Positions 14,307 through 26,500 of a DNA stretch of 64,000 nucleotides are shown here, in pieces. Origin of the DNA: Syngnathus acus. Lineage: Eukaryota > Chordata > Actinopteri > Syngnathiformes > Syngnathidae. The notes below the pieces were generated by a model. It was given only the letters and a program-made list of their open reading frames with translations. It searched no databases and was not told the DNA's origin. Numbering within the stretch: position 1 is the first letter of the stretch; each line of letters begins with the position of its first letter. The stretch lies in contig NC_051094.1 of assembly GCF_901709675.1 (NCBI RefSeq), forward strand, positions 12,456,501 to 12,520,500, given 5' to 3'. The translations under genes and the position numbers were made by a program.

Positions 14307-17300
14307 TCAGTTATCAAAGAGGGAGTACATAACAATGTCTGGAAGAGTTAATGAGCTTCAGCTTCAAGGTAGCAGCCTGTTTGAGCAGGGAGCAGCAGTG
14401 GTGGTGGCTTTCAAAGTGTGGATGGATGGTGCTGTTTGATATCTTGTTATCCAGGTGTGTTACTCCAAGGTCGCTGTGTTATTGCATCTAGTCTAATTAC
14501 CCGTATGTTAAGTCAAAACCAGATTCACATTTGAATTCATTAAGTTTGGCAGAGACCTTTTGCCTCAACTACAGCGTTGAAAGGGAGAAATTTCCTTGCG
14601 ATCAATGAAGTTTACATTTTTATGGATGAAGCATGTGTTAAAGCTCCGTGCCCATGTTGGGGGAGGAGTACGTGTGGAATTTATCAGGAAAAATCCTTAT
14701 AAATCCTTCGCTAAAGTTAATTTAAAATGAGAACTTTATTGAGAAAAGGATCATTCCAATTAATGGCCCAGAAATTAAAGAGCTTTCATCCAATGTGTGA
14801 AATGACTGTGCCGCATCATTCACTTCATACAGATGGATGAGTCTTCCTCCGTATCACCCTCAGATTAATGCTCATCCGCACGCTTTTCTTTCACTCTTTC
14901 ATCGGATCATTTAGTGCAGACTGCAGACGGAGATAAACATTACCAAAATAGCGGAGAACACATTTGTGTACTCCATTGAGATCAATGTTTATGTGTTTGA
15001 AACGTGAGCTTAATTGCAAGAGTCAACCCTTTTTTTCTTTGTCCTACAATCCACAAACATCAAGTAATGATCCCAAGTGTATTACATTTTAATTATGCTA
15101 TTACCGCATGCGAGCACAATTAGTTAATCACAAGGAGTTGATCCTCACTCTGTTTAATAGCAGGATTCCGGTGCTGCAGGAAAAACACCTTGCATCAGGT
15201 GGATGACATTTAAAACCATAAGCTATTTAGAACTGTGTGCAATGTACCTGAAAAGCCAAGATACCTACGAATAAAATTTGCATGGAATGCTGAACTCAAA
15301 TATATTTACATGACAAATGAGCCTGTGAGCCAGCCGTTGCTTAATTTTCAAGCCCTTGTGCTACTTTTTTCATTGAAAACATGAATTATGAACTACCTCT
15401 CAAATTAATTTGTGATTTAGCTGCATATATTTGTAACCATAAACATTCCTTCCAGTCGGGATGTGCTCTTTCCTGTCATGTCATAAAAGCATAAGTTTGT
15501 TGTGATATATAGCTTTCACGCTACCTATATCCCATGACATCAATACCTTTGACAGGTTCACGCTTATCGGGACACCTCAATGATATCCGATGGGTCAACT
15601 TGAAATTGGACAGGTGAAACAGTATGTCATCCTGACATAAGGACAATGGGAACAGGATGAGCATTCATTGGAAGAAAAATGTGATTCAGGTGCACCGATT
15701 TTAGCTGAGAGGAAGTAGCATAAGGGGTGGAGGCGGGGGTTGAGATAAAACAATTCTTCCTGTTAACCAAGCTTGTTCAGATGCTTATTTACCTACATGC
15801 AAGAGTGCATTGGGTTTGTGGAACTGAATAATATATTCAAACTTCAGGATGTCTCATATAATAGAATAAAAAGATGGCATGTGTTTTTTTTTCACGTCGT
15901 TACAGCATGATGAAATGCTTTAATGAAGACTGTTTTAAATTCAGTGAGTTCTTGACATGTTATGCTGAAGAAAAGGATGAGCAATAGCAAATAGACTTCA
16001 CTTCTACATTGTCAAATTGGAGTCAAATCACTGACCTTCTCTTTACAATGCTCATGTAGCAAAATAATAAATCAAAAAGTTACAAAACAAGTAGTAGCAA
16101 TGCCTCAGCTCTGACCCCGGTTGTCATGGTAACAAAAGTCGTACTCTCCATTTTATAGATAGTCGGGATGAGCAGTGGCTCTACGTGGGACCGAATCGTC
16201 CCCTGCCAAGATTCAATTAAAAAAATTTCAACCACACTTTCAAGTGATTACTAAGTGCGTTGTAGTTCTTTATCCTTTTTGTATTTTGATCAAACAATGA
16301 AGACCTTTCATCACAGTGAGACCTGTTTTACGTTGTGAAAAAATGCATAATATATGTTTCCTTTAAAGGCTGTAGATTTACAAAGATAAGCCATTTTAAA
16401 TAATGTAAATAACGTAAAGATATGTGAGGAGGGGGGGGTAATCACTCTTTCTGATTTCCTTTATTCACGAAGTAGCTATGTAAATACATACATATTAAAA
16501 ATCTTAGCTCTCCGGTTAATGCATTTTATTTCTTCAGCAATACCAAAATAATAAAGAATATAATCGATAGCAAGTGATGAATTCTCTCTGAGAGTTCAAA
16601 ACTTTGTCAAAGCTGAGGTTTTTATACTGCGAGAATATTGGATCTGATTAATTTGTTCAGATATAAGAGTACAGTATGAATTGGAATAACTTTGACTTCA
16701 ACTGATTTAGAAGCGCACCTAATTTTCCATTCTCCATTTCTTTTATCAAAAGATTCCTTTGTTCAGGATTTCCTTGTGGCGGCATGTTTTTTGGCTGCTT
16801 CATTTTCATCACTTTGAGAACTAATTACTTTTTATTTGCGGGAAAAGTAAGCAACACATTTTAAATATGCCATGCACGAATAGCACCATTTTGAACAGAA
16901 GATTTTCATCAAACATTCGGTGTGCTACAATTTTTCAAACTCTTTAGTTACCCGCTGTCTAATTATGTTTTAGTTAAAACTCAACCATAAACCATGGAAA
17001 GGGTTTATTGCTCATGGAAACAAAAGCCATCCTTCCTTATTCTAAAGTGCTTATCCTTATGAGGGTCACAGTATGTTTTTTAGAAAATTCCACAAAGATG
17101 GCGGTCACTACTGAATAGTAGCATTAAGGAGGCTGAGGTTGTTTTAAATACACACCTTTTTGTGTTATGTTTATTCTGACAGCAACCTTCAGAAGAAACA
17201 GGTAATAAACAGCTCAATGCCTCATTTTTGAAGAATATGTACCAATTAAATTTGCCAAACTGCTGCTTCTCGTGAAGTGAGTTAAATAACCTGCCATTAT

Positions 17301-20300
17301 AGAGCGCTTGTATCTTAAGTTTTTGCTCACGAGCCAAAGCAAAAAATCACTCCATCGTTGGCTCGGATCTCCAAAATAACCAAGTCTGGTCACTTGTATT
17401 TCAAGTCACCACTGTAATTTGATCTATCATATGGAACGGGTTTATTGATCCATATGGATTAGGAATAGTGACAATTCACATTTATTATGGGATTGAAACA
17501 GGAAGAATGTTGGGGGGGAAATGCCTAAGGTTTAGAAATGTATATATACTTTACTGCATCACAAAAAGTTGACCTTGAGGTGACGTGCCAGATGAATTGA
17601 ATTGAGAAACAAAAGAATGCAGAGAGCAAAAGAAAAACACACGCAAATGAAAAGGATGTGATGTTTCTCCACATGAATGATTTGAGGCTACTCCTGTAAT
17701 ATGCAGAATTCTATAAACCTATCTGTTTTTCAGTCTCATTATAAAGCATAGATTGATTAATTAGTCATCATCAATGAAATTTCACCACTCTCAAACCTGA
17801 TGAGAAATTTGTCTTGACTATGTTCAACATAGCAAAGACAAATGTTCAAATTCAGATTTTGAGTGCGTTTGCTTGCTGCTTATTGAGGTTCATTCATTCA
17901 TTCGTTCGTTCATCCATTCATTTGTTAAAAGTACAAGCAAGTGGTTGATTGTTGCTGGGCTTTTTTTGCAGTTTTTTTCCCCCACAAAGTAAAAAAAGGC
18001 AAATCCTTTCACAAATCTTGGAAAGGGATTCCACTATAGCTGTTGTGAAAGCGCTTCATAAATAAAAGTGGAACATTGAGTGTACAATCAACAAGTAGGC
18101 CACTAGTTTGATAAGCCGTTCAGGAGAAGGCAGGGTGAGTGAAAAATATGTAGCCATTCAGAAAAGTCTTCTGTGCTCATCTTTTATTTAAGATCTATTT
18201 ATGAGTTCTTTGAAATCTGCTGCTTGTGAGCGTCCATGCCAATCTCGCTTTAGACCCTTTAATGCATCTGAGCTACACCTGACACTTTAGCTGCAGCCTA
18301 TGTCAACTCGGGAGATGCTGTATTTATTGAGTAGCCACAATGTCGTAGTGCAGCTTGTATCTTAACAAGAAGGATTTGTGATGTTATATAACATAAAGCC
18401 ACAAAGTCTGCCACTTTACAGGGTTGGCAAACAGGCCAACGTGATTCCCTGACCGAGTCTCAGGCTTCTATAATCAAACCACTCATCTCATTTCTTCAGT
18501 TACTAGTACCTACAGCATATAGATTGAAACATTCACCCTGAACTTTTTATAATGTCTCCTAAGTTTAGTATTGAGGAGGTTGTTAACATTGTCTATCAAA
18601 TGTATTTTGATTGGAGAAACAACGTAAGATAATTAACCACAGTATACAACTAATAAATAATAGACATGTTATCAAATGTTATTATTTCGACAAAGCTAAG
18701 GAAATTATAAACTGTACATGCTACCAGGAAAGTCATTGTGAAGTAGGGATGGGCAATTAACAACAGGGGGAAATGATCAATTCCTTGTTATTCATTCAAC
18801 ATAATTTGCAGCAGTAAACTCAATTTTGCCTTTATTAGACATGTGAGTCAATTAGTTCTTTTCCTCAATTTTAATTAGAAGGGCTAGTCAGAAGGAAAGC
18901 ATGTTCACACTCGCAAAAGCATGTTTACACTGCGGTCCAAATTGTGGTGTTTAATTATTGCTTGCATGCGCTTCCTCCTACATCCCAAAAACATGTGTGC
19001 TGAGTTAATTGAAGACTAATTCCACATGCTGTAGGTGTAAATGTGAATATCAATGTTCTTTGTTGCCTGTGGTTATGAATAAAATCTATTATTATAAACA
19101 TGGTGGCCAGTCCGGGGTCACCAGAGTTCAAATCAAGCTTGCCCAGGAGCCCAAATTGGGTAAACAGTGTGGATGAATGAATGGTTGAGATGATTGTAGA
19201 ATTATCATTTTATTCTATATTAAAAATGAAAGAAAATAAATTTCCACAACTTCTATAATAAAGTATTCTTCTAAAGATAAATGTAATGAGCCAGGAATGC
19301 GCCACACTTTTTAAAGTTACATTCAAACTACTCAAAACTGTAATTACTTTTTTGTCTCTATTTGTTTGATGTTTTTGGTATATTTTTTTCTGTCACAAAC
19401 AACAGTAAAAATTCCAATGTAACCTCATGGTATGAAAACACCCACTCCTCATCACTCGGGTTATGCGCGCACACAAACACAGGCGCAAATAAGCAGACTG
19501 AGCAAACCAAACTCTCTTCCCAGAAGAGAAAATCTGCAAACAAGAAAACAACAGACATGTTTTTTGTCAGACTATTTCGATGCTCCTCCAACCTGAAAGT
19601 GACTTCAGGAAGAGCCGCTGTGCACCAACACAGTGAAAGACGTGATTGAGATCAAGGTCGAAAAGATCTGGATCTCGAGTCAAACTCTAAAACAAAGGGG
19701 CATGTCACTCATGTGCTCCCCTCTCCATTTAAATTAAAAAGCTTGTGGTCTTTTTTTCCTGTCTCTTCTCAAACCCATTAAGTCACCGAGAATCACCAGT
19801 GTTTGTTTTTCATTCTCCGTTATCAGCCTTTTGTGTGGAGGCCAAAGCAGAGTGGGTTTACCCTGGTCAACAATGGAAAACTGCCAAGACATAAAACCAG
19901 GCCTTTTAATTGGCCCATCTCCCATCTGCTATGAATTGACATTATAAAAGATGATTTTGGCATTGGAGTTCATTGAATCTATTTTTACCTATGCACACCT
20001 TAAGGAATCAGCGAGGGCATGACCATGTCCTTGATGAGAAAATGGAGAAAGAAAGATGCAATAAAAGCAAAGTAAATCCCTCTGATACCGCTTGGCAGAC
20101 GGTGGCTTGATACACCTCAGGCTGGATATTAAAAAATCTCAGATGGGCCGTCCAACTGACGACTTAATCCATTTAGAGTCTCTGAGTAAGCAGCGGCAAG
20201 CTGAGTCAGGGTCAGCATACACAGAGGTCTGTCATTTCTCACACGAGGCACAATAACTTTACAGTATCTCTGTTAATCTATAAAACACACTTGAGATACA

Positions 20301-21378
20301 AACAGCAGAGAGGCAGCAGGAGGAGAATGCAATCATCCTGTTGATATCGTGATGACTAAAAGGTGGCCCAGCAGCCGGCATACAAACGCTTACAGATGGA
20401 GGTCACACAACAAGTGCTTGGAAAGAATGGCAGATGTTTTGCCCATTTTCAAACCGCAGGAACAATGCACCAAGAAGAGTGGAAAGTACGTACATGATAG
20501 AATTATGCAAAATGCTTCAAGTGGGAAAGGTAGATAAGTTGACATTTGAAAAAAGGAGCAGTTCAATATGTTAATTAAAAAGGCCATGTTCCAACCAGGC
20601 AAAAGATCAGCGCAGGTTAGTGTGGTCTCTCGGACTTTCTTATTACCATGGCAGGTGAAATGGAAGGTGACATTTGCAATACATTTTACAATAGTGTGCC
20701 CGTGATATAAAAAAAAGAACATCTGTGTCCACCAATGAGTGGAAAAGCGACAAGACTCCTAAACAATGACTCAACTGCTGAGTGGGACAGCACTTGAATT
20801 TCTTCAATCTGGTAAGTGAATGCTATTCGATATTACTTATACCGAATGATATCTTAGCAAATTGCATGTTGCTCAACTGCTTGATCTTAAGCTACTGTAT
20901 CATTTAATTATGATGCTCCACTGTGATGATTTACTCATGTTGTTCATTTGATTGAATTAACAATAAAATTAAAGATGATCTGAAAGCATCCAAATGCACC
21001 CTGAAACAGAAGTCACTCAAAATGTCTCAAACTAATCACATCAGACAGAAATTGCAGTACATACTGTTTGCCTCTTGATAGGTATTAAAATTCCAAGATT
21101 TATATGTTATTCAAAGATTGTCATGTGTAGAGTTTTCAAGAGTGAATGATTGTATATTCTGTGGCCTTTTGGGGGCAAATACACTGACTTTTGGGGACAA
21201 TTTAGCAAAATCCTTAATATATCAAACCCTAGCAACTGCAGCTGGTACTGTTAGCTCACTGTGACTCATATATTGACAGAAGCATTTACAGACAGTTTGC
21301 AAAGAATGTCAACTCTGACAGGTGTCAGCCTAGTCGACTGTGTGCTCGACAGCCACAGAGAAATGGAAGGATAAATGC
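14304..21378. other. Long gene-free AT-rich stretch
   Basis: Seven kilobases with no linked exons on either strand and no long open frame. At about 18955-19185 there is an old plus-strand copy of the tRNA-type SINE family (cctacatcccaaaaacatg ... ccagtccggggtcacc). The rest is non-repetitive by eye. Such deserts near vertebrate genes can hold enhancers, but I cannot show conservation from one sequence. Confidence 0.5.
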
Positions 21379-21428
21379 CTGTGTGTGCGTGCGTGCGTGC
21401 GTGTGTGTGCGCGTGCCTGCGTGTGTGT
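21379..21428. repeat. Compound (GT)n/(GTGC)n microsatellite
   Basis: Alternating purine-pyrimidine run of GTGTGTGC and GCGT units over about 50 bp, a sequence type able to adopt Z-DNA. Confidence 0.9.
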
Positions 21429-21916
21429 AAAGCTCATTAAAGTCAATTAAAATCTAGACATTGAGTTGGCAGTGCCATAGTGCCATCTCCTGGATAATTA
21501 CCGTCCTGTCATGACGCCAAACCTGTCGAGCATACACACAGGCATTCTTATGAGATTCTAATTTTGTCTAACTCTTGCTATATACTTTATGGCTGCTTTG
21601 GACCTGATTAGTGTTGATTATTTGACAGAAAGCAAAATGTATGACAACTTTAAGATAGTCCAGAAATTAACATTATTTGGTGATTTTAGATTTTTATTTA
21701 GTTGAGGATGTACTTATTTAATTAAAAATGGTTCGGTTTTTTTCCTTATTATACTATCTAGTATAGTGTTACTACTATCCATCAATATTGTTTTTTTACA
21801 TCTGAATCTAAGACAGTTATTCCCAACCAAGGTGCAGAACCACATAAGTCTGGCCTGAAAGATCATTTGGGGTTCCACATGAAATTATCAAATTTTACTT
21901 AATTGGTCTGAAGGTC

Positions 21917-22272
21917 AGGCGGCTCGGTGGCGCACTGGGTAGCACGTCCGCCTAACAGTTAGGAGGGTGCGGGTTTGATTCCACCTCCGACCCTCCCTGT
22001 GTGGAGTTTGCATGTTCTCCCCGGGCCCGCGTGGGTTTTCTCCGGGCACTCCGGTTTCCTCCCACATCCCAAAAACATGCTTGGTAGGCCGATTGAAGAC
22101 TCCAAATTGTCCCTAGGTGTGAGTGCGAGTGCAAATGGTTGTTTGTCTCTGTGTGCCCTGCGATTGGCTGGCAACCGGTTCAGGGTGTCCCCCGCCTACT
22201 GCCCGATGACAGCTGGGATAGGCTCCAGCACTCCCGCGACCCCCGTGGGGACTAAGCGGTTCAGAAAATGGA
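21917..22272 (+). mobile_element. Full-length tRNA-derived SINE with target-site duplication
   Basis: A 356-bp element flanked by a perfect 13-bp direct repeat, tggtctgaaggtc, at 21904-21916 and 22273-22285. The head carries RNA polymerase III promoter boxes: a box A-like TGGCGCACTGGG just after the start and a box B-like GGTTTGATTCC about 45 bp later. The body is the block that recurs in this window at 31450, 38021 and 57969, and it ends in a cggttcagaaaatgga tail. The intact head and exact duplication make this the youngest and most complete member here. Confidence 0.92.
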
Positions 22273-22417
22273 TGGTCTGAAGGTCTGCATTGATCAATCG
22301 ATGGAACAATTAAATGCTCTTCCAGTAGATGTATTTTTCCCTTCAAAATACTAGCAAAGTACTTTAATAAACTTTGACGTGATGCACAATTTTACCCGCA
22401 GTATGCAGTGTGCATGT

Positions 22418-23092
22418 CAGGGCCGGCTCTACGCAGGGGCAAGAGGGGGCAACGCCCCCTCAAATAGATGTCCTGCCCCCTCGAATCAAACTTTTAGAAG
22501 TGAAAAATCCGCTGATAGAAACACACGTTAATCAGCCCCCTCTTTTCTCTCATGTCGGTGCAGTGTGTGTCCTCACACAGCCTGCTGTCAGGACTCCGCG
22601 CCCCTCCGTAAACATCCAATCACTGTGAGTATGCAAATGAGGCAAGACGCAGCCAGAGAGTGTCAAGTTACAGTCAGCGCGGTAGGAATTGGAAGAAGCA
22701 GTAAAAAGTCCACCCAACTCGTCGTAATGACCCGTGATATAACTAATGATTAACGACAACTCAAATAATAGTTAATATAAAATTCATATTATATGTTCCC
22801 CCCCCTGAGAGATTGCCACCTTATTGTGGTCAGGGGGTTTGCGTGCCTCAGTGACCCTAAGAGCAATACCAGCAGAAGCTTTAATCTTCAGGTGGGACAC
22901 CCAAGCTGGACAGGTCTTAGTGTAGAGGCCTGACAGAGTGCAATCCACTTCTCCAGGTTGAGCTCTGGACACACAGCTAACAACTGCCGTGAAGAAAACA
23001 CTAACAGTGTTAAAAATGTGTAAAAAAAAAAATACATGCCCCCTCACGTTTCTGACTGCCCCCTCTTATGTGCATTCCTAGAACCGGCCCTG
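22418..23092. mobile_element. Non-autonomous hAT transposon with 8-bp target duplication
   Basis: Terminal inverted repeats CAGGGCCGGCTCTA (left) and TAGAACCGGCCCTG (right) match at 13 of 14 positions. Both ends are flanked by the exact 8-bp duplication GTGCATGT (22410-22417 and 23093-23100), the diagnostic size for hAT elements. The 675-bp interior has no transposase frame; the short open frames in it show no DDE or BED zinc-finger features. It lies about 480 bp upstream of the anapc5 start codon. Confidence 0.93.
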
Positions 23093-23280
23093 GTGCATGT
23101 ACTTTTCAAACTGCAATTACTGGACGAAAATAAATATTGATTAAACAGAATATCTTTTTATGTACATCGGATCAAAATTTGTTTATAAAATCTAGAATGT
23201 AAATTTGTCAATTAAGCATTATGATAAGGTATTTTTGTACTGTCAACGAGTATGCTCAAAATAAAGTTGTGCAAAATTTG

Positions 23281-23570
23281 AAAAAAAATTACGTCACTGT
23301 GACGTATGTTTAAGCAGACTGAAGGAGGAAGGTTTGAAATCAAATAACTTTTATAGTACTATTATTACCAGGCGATAGAGGCATTACATTCCGAGATGGA
23401 AGTGAATGGTGCGGTGATTTATTTTTAAAGTTAACGATCAACTATAATTGTGAAATGCCTTTCACGCGATCTACCGTTAGGAAGAACTCGCATTGATAGC
23501 TTGCTAGCAAGCTACCCACAGCGATCTGTTTGTCTCTCTTCGCAGAGACACCGCGGCTAGTTTTGGAAGG
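23281..23570 (+). promoter_or_regulatory. Proximal upstream region of anapc5 with paired CRE half-sites
   Basis: The 290 bp between the repeats and the anapc5 start codon must contain at least part of its promoter and 5' UTR. At 23291-23305, acgtcactgtgacgt is an inverted pair of ACGTCA/TGACGT half-sites, the core of CREB/ATF sites, separated by 3 bp. No TATA box stands out, as is usual for a housekeeping gene. The transcription start was not determined. Confidence 0.45.
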
Positions 23571-26500
23571 ATGGCAAGTGTACATGAAAGTTTTTATTTC
23601 AACCCCATGATGACCAACGGAGTGGTCCATGCTAATGTTTTTGGGATTAAAGACTGGGTCACTCCGTATAAAATCTCTGTATTGGCGTTACTGTACGAGA
23701 TGACATCGTCTACGATCACTCTGCCGGAAAGAAGACGCCTGAATAAGCTCATTTTACCCCTACAGCAGGTAGTCTTAAATTACACATTGCCGTCTGTACC
23801 ACCGGGAGTGACTGAGTCTGCTTCTTTCAGAGCTCGGACCTGTCTCTTGGCCAGTTCCTCAAGCTTGTGGAAGAGTGTTGTCCTGAAACCGCATATTCCG
23901 TCAAAGCAAGGTCTGCTCAAAGCAGAAAATCTGTGGAAATCTATATCTCATATTCTTTCTGTATTGTTTTTAAATTCAAAGGCTGCAAGAAATTGTAGAT
24001 GGAGAGCTGAAGGACATGGAACATTTCTTTTCCACTCTGCTCACTCCGTTCACAGCTTTTGATTCAGAGGCGTATAAAACCAGTGTTGTGGGTGGGTAGC
24101 AGTGCGCAAAAAAAAAAAAAAGAATCAGGTAAAAAATTTACCAAGACTTAATCTCTGCGTCTCGTGTGTTTTAGGTCTTTTCATGAGACACATGCTCCTG
24201 GCCTATAACAAGCTTTCCTTCAGTCAAGTGTACAAGTTGTACAAGTCCCTGCAGCACTACTTTCCCAGCAACGACTGCCAAGTGGGTTTGATGGCACTGC
24301 CAATGGATGACTCTGATATGGATCTCACCAGCACTGAGGATACAATCGGCGACCAACTAGACAGAGAAATTCAGTATATGTCTTTATATATTTTATTCAA
24401 AGTAACAATTTTGTTTTGATGAGGGGGGCTGACTGCTCACTTGTATTACTCGGATGTTATTTTAGGCCTGAAAACACTCCAAGCCGAGGTCCCCTTTCAC
24501 AAAAACAAGCAGAGTACTTTCTTGCAAGACAGGTGTGTTTTTCACTTCAGCAATTTGTTTGACGTGAACTTGCATTTGTGTGATGCGCATCTGCCGTGTC
24601 CGGTGTCCTCAGGCGTACCTTCTCAAGAACGACGAGAACAAATCCTTAAAGCCTGCATTGCTGCAAGAGGAGCTCAATAACATGCTCAAGTTCAACCCAG
24701 ACTTTGCTGAAGCGGTAAGAGTCATCTTCTTCAACCTTACAATTTCGACCCTTGGATGATTTCATGAATGTTTCCTATCCTCAGCACTACTTGAACTATC
24801 TGAACAGCATCAGAGTACAGGACATCTTCCTCACCACCCACAGTCTCTTACATTATTTCGACCGGCTGATCTTGTCTGGGAATGAAGGGAAAAGCAACGG
24901 GGAAGAAGGCTACGGCAGAAATCTTCGCTATGCCACTCTAAACCTGGCCAGCCTTCACTGTCGCTTTGGGCACTAGTGAGTACAAGAGCAGTTGAACTCA
25001 GCAGACAGGTCTTTGGACTATCTGAATGTTCCCTTTTCTGTCCCATAGCGTGCAGGCTGGTCTGGTCCTGCAGGAGGCCATCCGAATTGCTCAAGAGTCC
25101 AACGATCATGTCTGCTTGCAGCACTGTTTGGTAAAACCAACGTTTATGATTTCACATGACAGTTTGTTGTTTTACAGTTGTTAAACATGAGCTTCTTCGT
25201 CTCTTTCTTCTCGTTCCCTGCATCAGAGTTGGCTCTACACTCTAGAGCAGATGAAAGGATGCGAAAGCACTGTTTTAACTGAGGATTCTGTCAAAATGGC
25301 CGTTCATTTCTGCCTGCCGGTGAGTGCAAATGAGAAGTGTCTGGGGGCTTACTTTTAATTAACAGTTTCCAGCACGGGAGATTTAATTTTGGTCAACTCG
25401 GTATTTAACCTAACGGCAATGAGTAAAAAAAAAAATACTGATCTACGTTACTGTAAAAGGTACTGTGAAAATTTCTATCGAAAAATCAAAACATATTTAA
25501 CCTTAATTCGTCCAGTTAAGGCAATTCTCATTTGTGATACAGACCTGGCAATAAGTATACATTGTATGTAGGCATACATGGGTTCCTCCTTCGGAAACAT
25601 TATCAGTCTGTAGCTCTTACTGAAGCTCCCCCACGCCAGGCCCTTCCACAAAGGACGTACAGTCATAAATTCTGCAGAATTGAGGTCATGAGATACCATG
25701 TTTGTTCTCTATTATCCTCACCTATGCTGAATTTGATGGCTGGAACACCACTGGAAAAGAACAGTGCTGTTAATAAGTGAATAAAGCGGCTGTTTTTTGG
25801 GGCTGGTTTATTTTTAGTGTCTACAGTAATTACAGTTCCATATTTTCACCCAATTGCATGTATAGGAAATTCTGAACAATTAAATACTTTCTTTTTCTCG
25901 CTATTTGGGGCAGTGCTCTGTCCCTATTCCAGTGGATTACTGCACATGCAATTAACACAGCACTTGAAAGCAACTGAACCCAACACAGCCCTATTTAAAT
26001 AACTTCGGTTTGAAAGTTTTTAAAAGTCAACAAAGATTGATGACACGATCCCAGGTTCAGTGTCTTATCAGAAAGACATGGTATGGGGATTTGCATTTGT
26101 TAGACAAGAACCATAAAATTCAGTCTTTTGTGCTTGAAATGATTTGCATTGTCAAGAACCTAATCCACACTGTTAGGGTTTGTTTTCCCACCTCCCATAT
26201 AGAAGCTACTGGTTCATGTGATGCAGGGCAGGCAGAGTAAAAATCAGCTTCTATCCAAAGGCCGTCACTGTTTTATGTCCCTTGGCTCCCTCTGAGACGA
26301 GCTGATTATTGATTTGAACACTCAGCATTTTTAAAACTGGATGAAAAAGGTTAGGGCTTCTGGTCTAAGCAATGAGATGTATGCCTTTGCAATCCAGCGC
26401 AAGACCATAAGACTGTTCCAAGCTGAAGAAATGATGAGCTCTTCTCTTTGCTACAGTACCTGGCATCGCTGGGCATCCAGTCTTTGGTACAGCAGGGGAC

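Noticed and set aside
22418-23092. Possible gene inside the hAT element
   Set aside because: Only short frames, none with transposase features; the element is non-autonomous.
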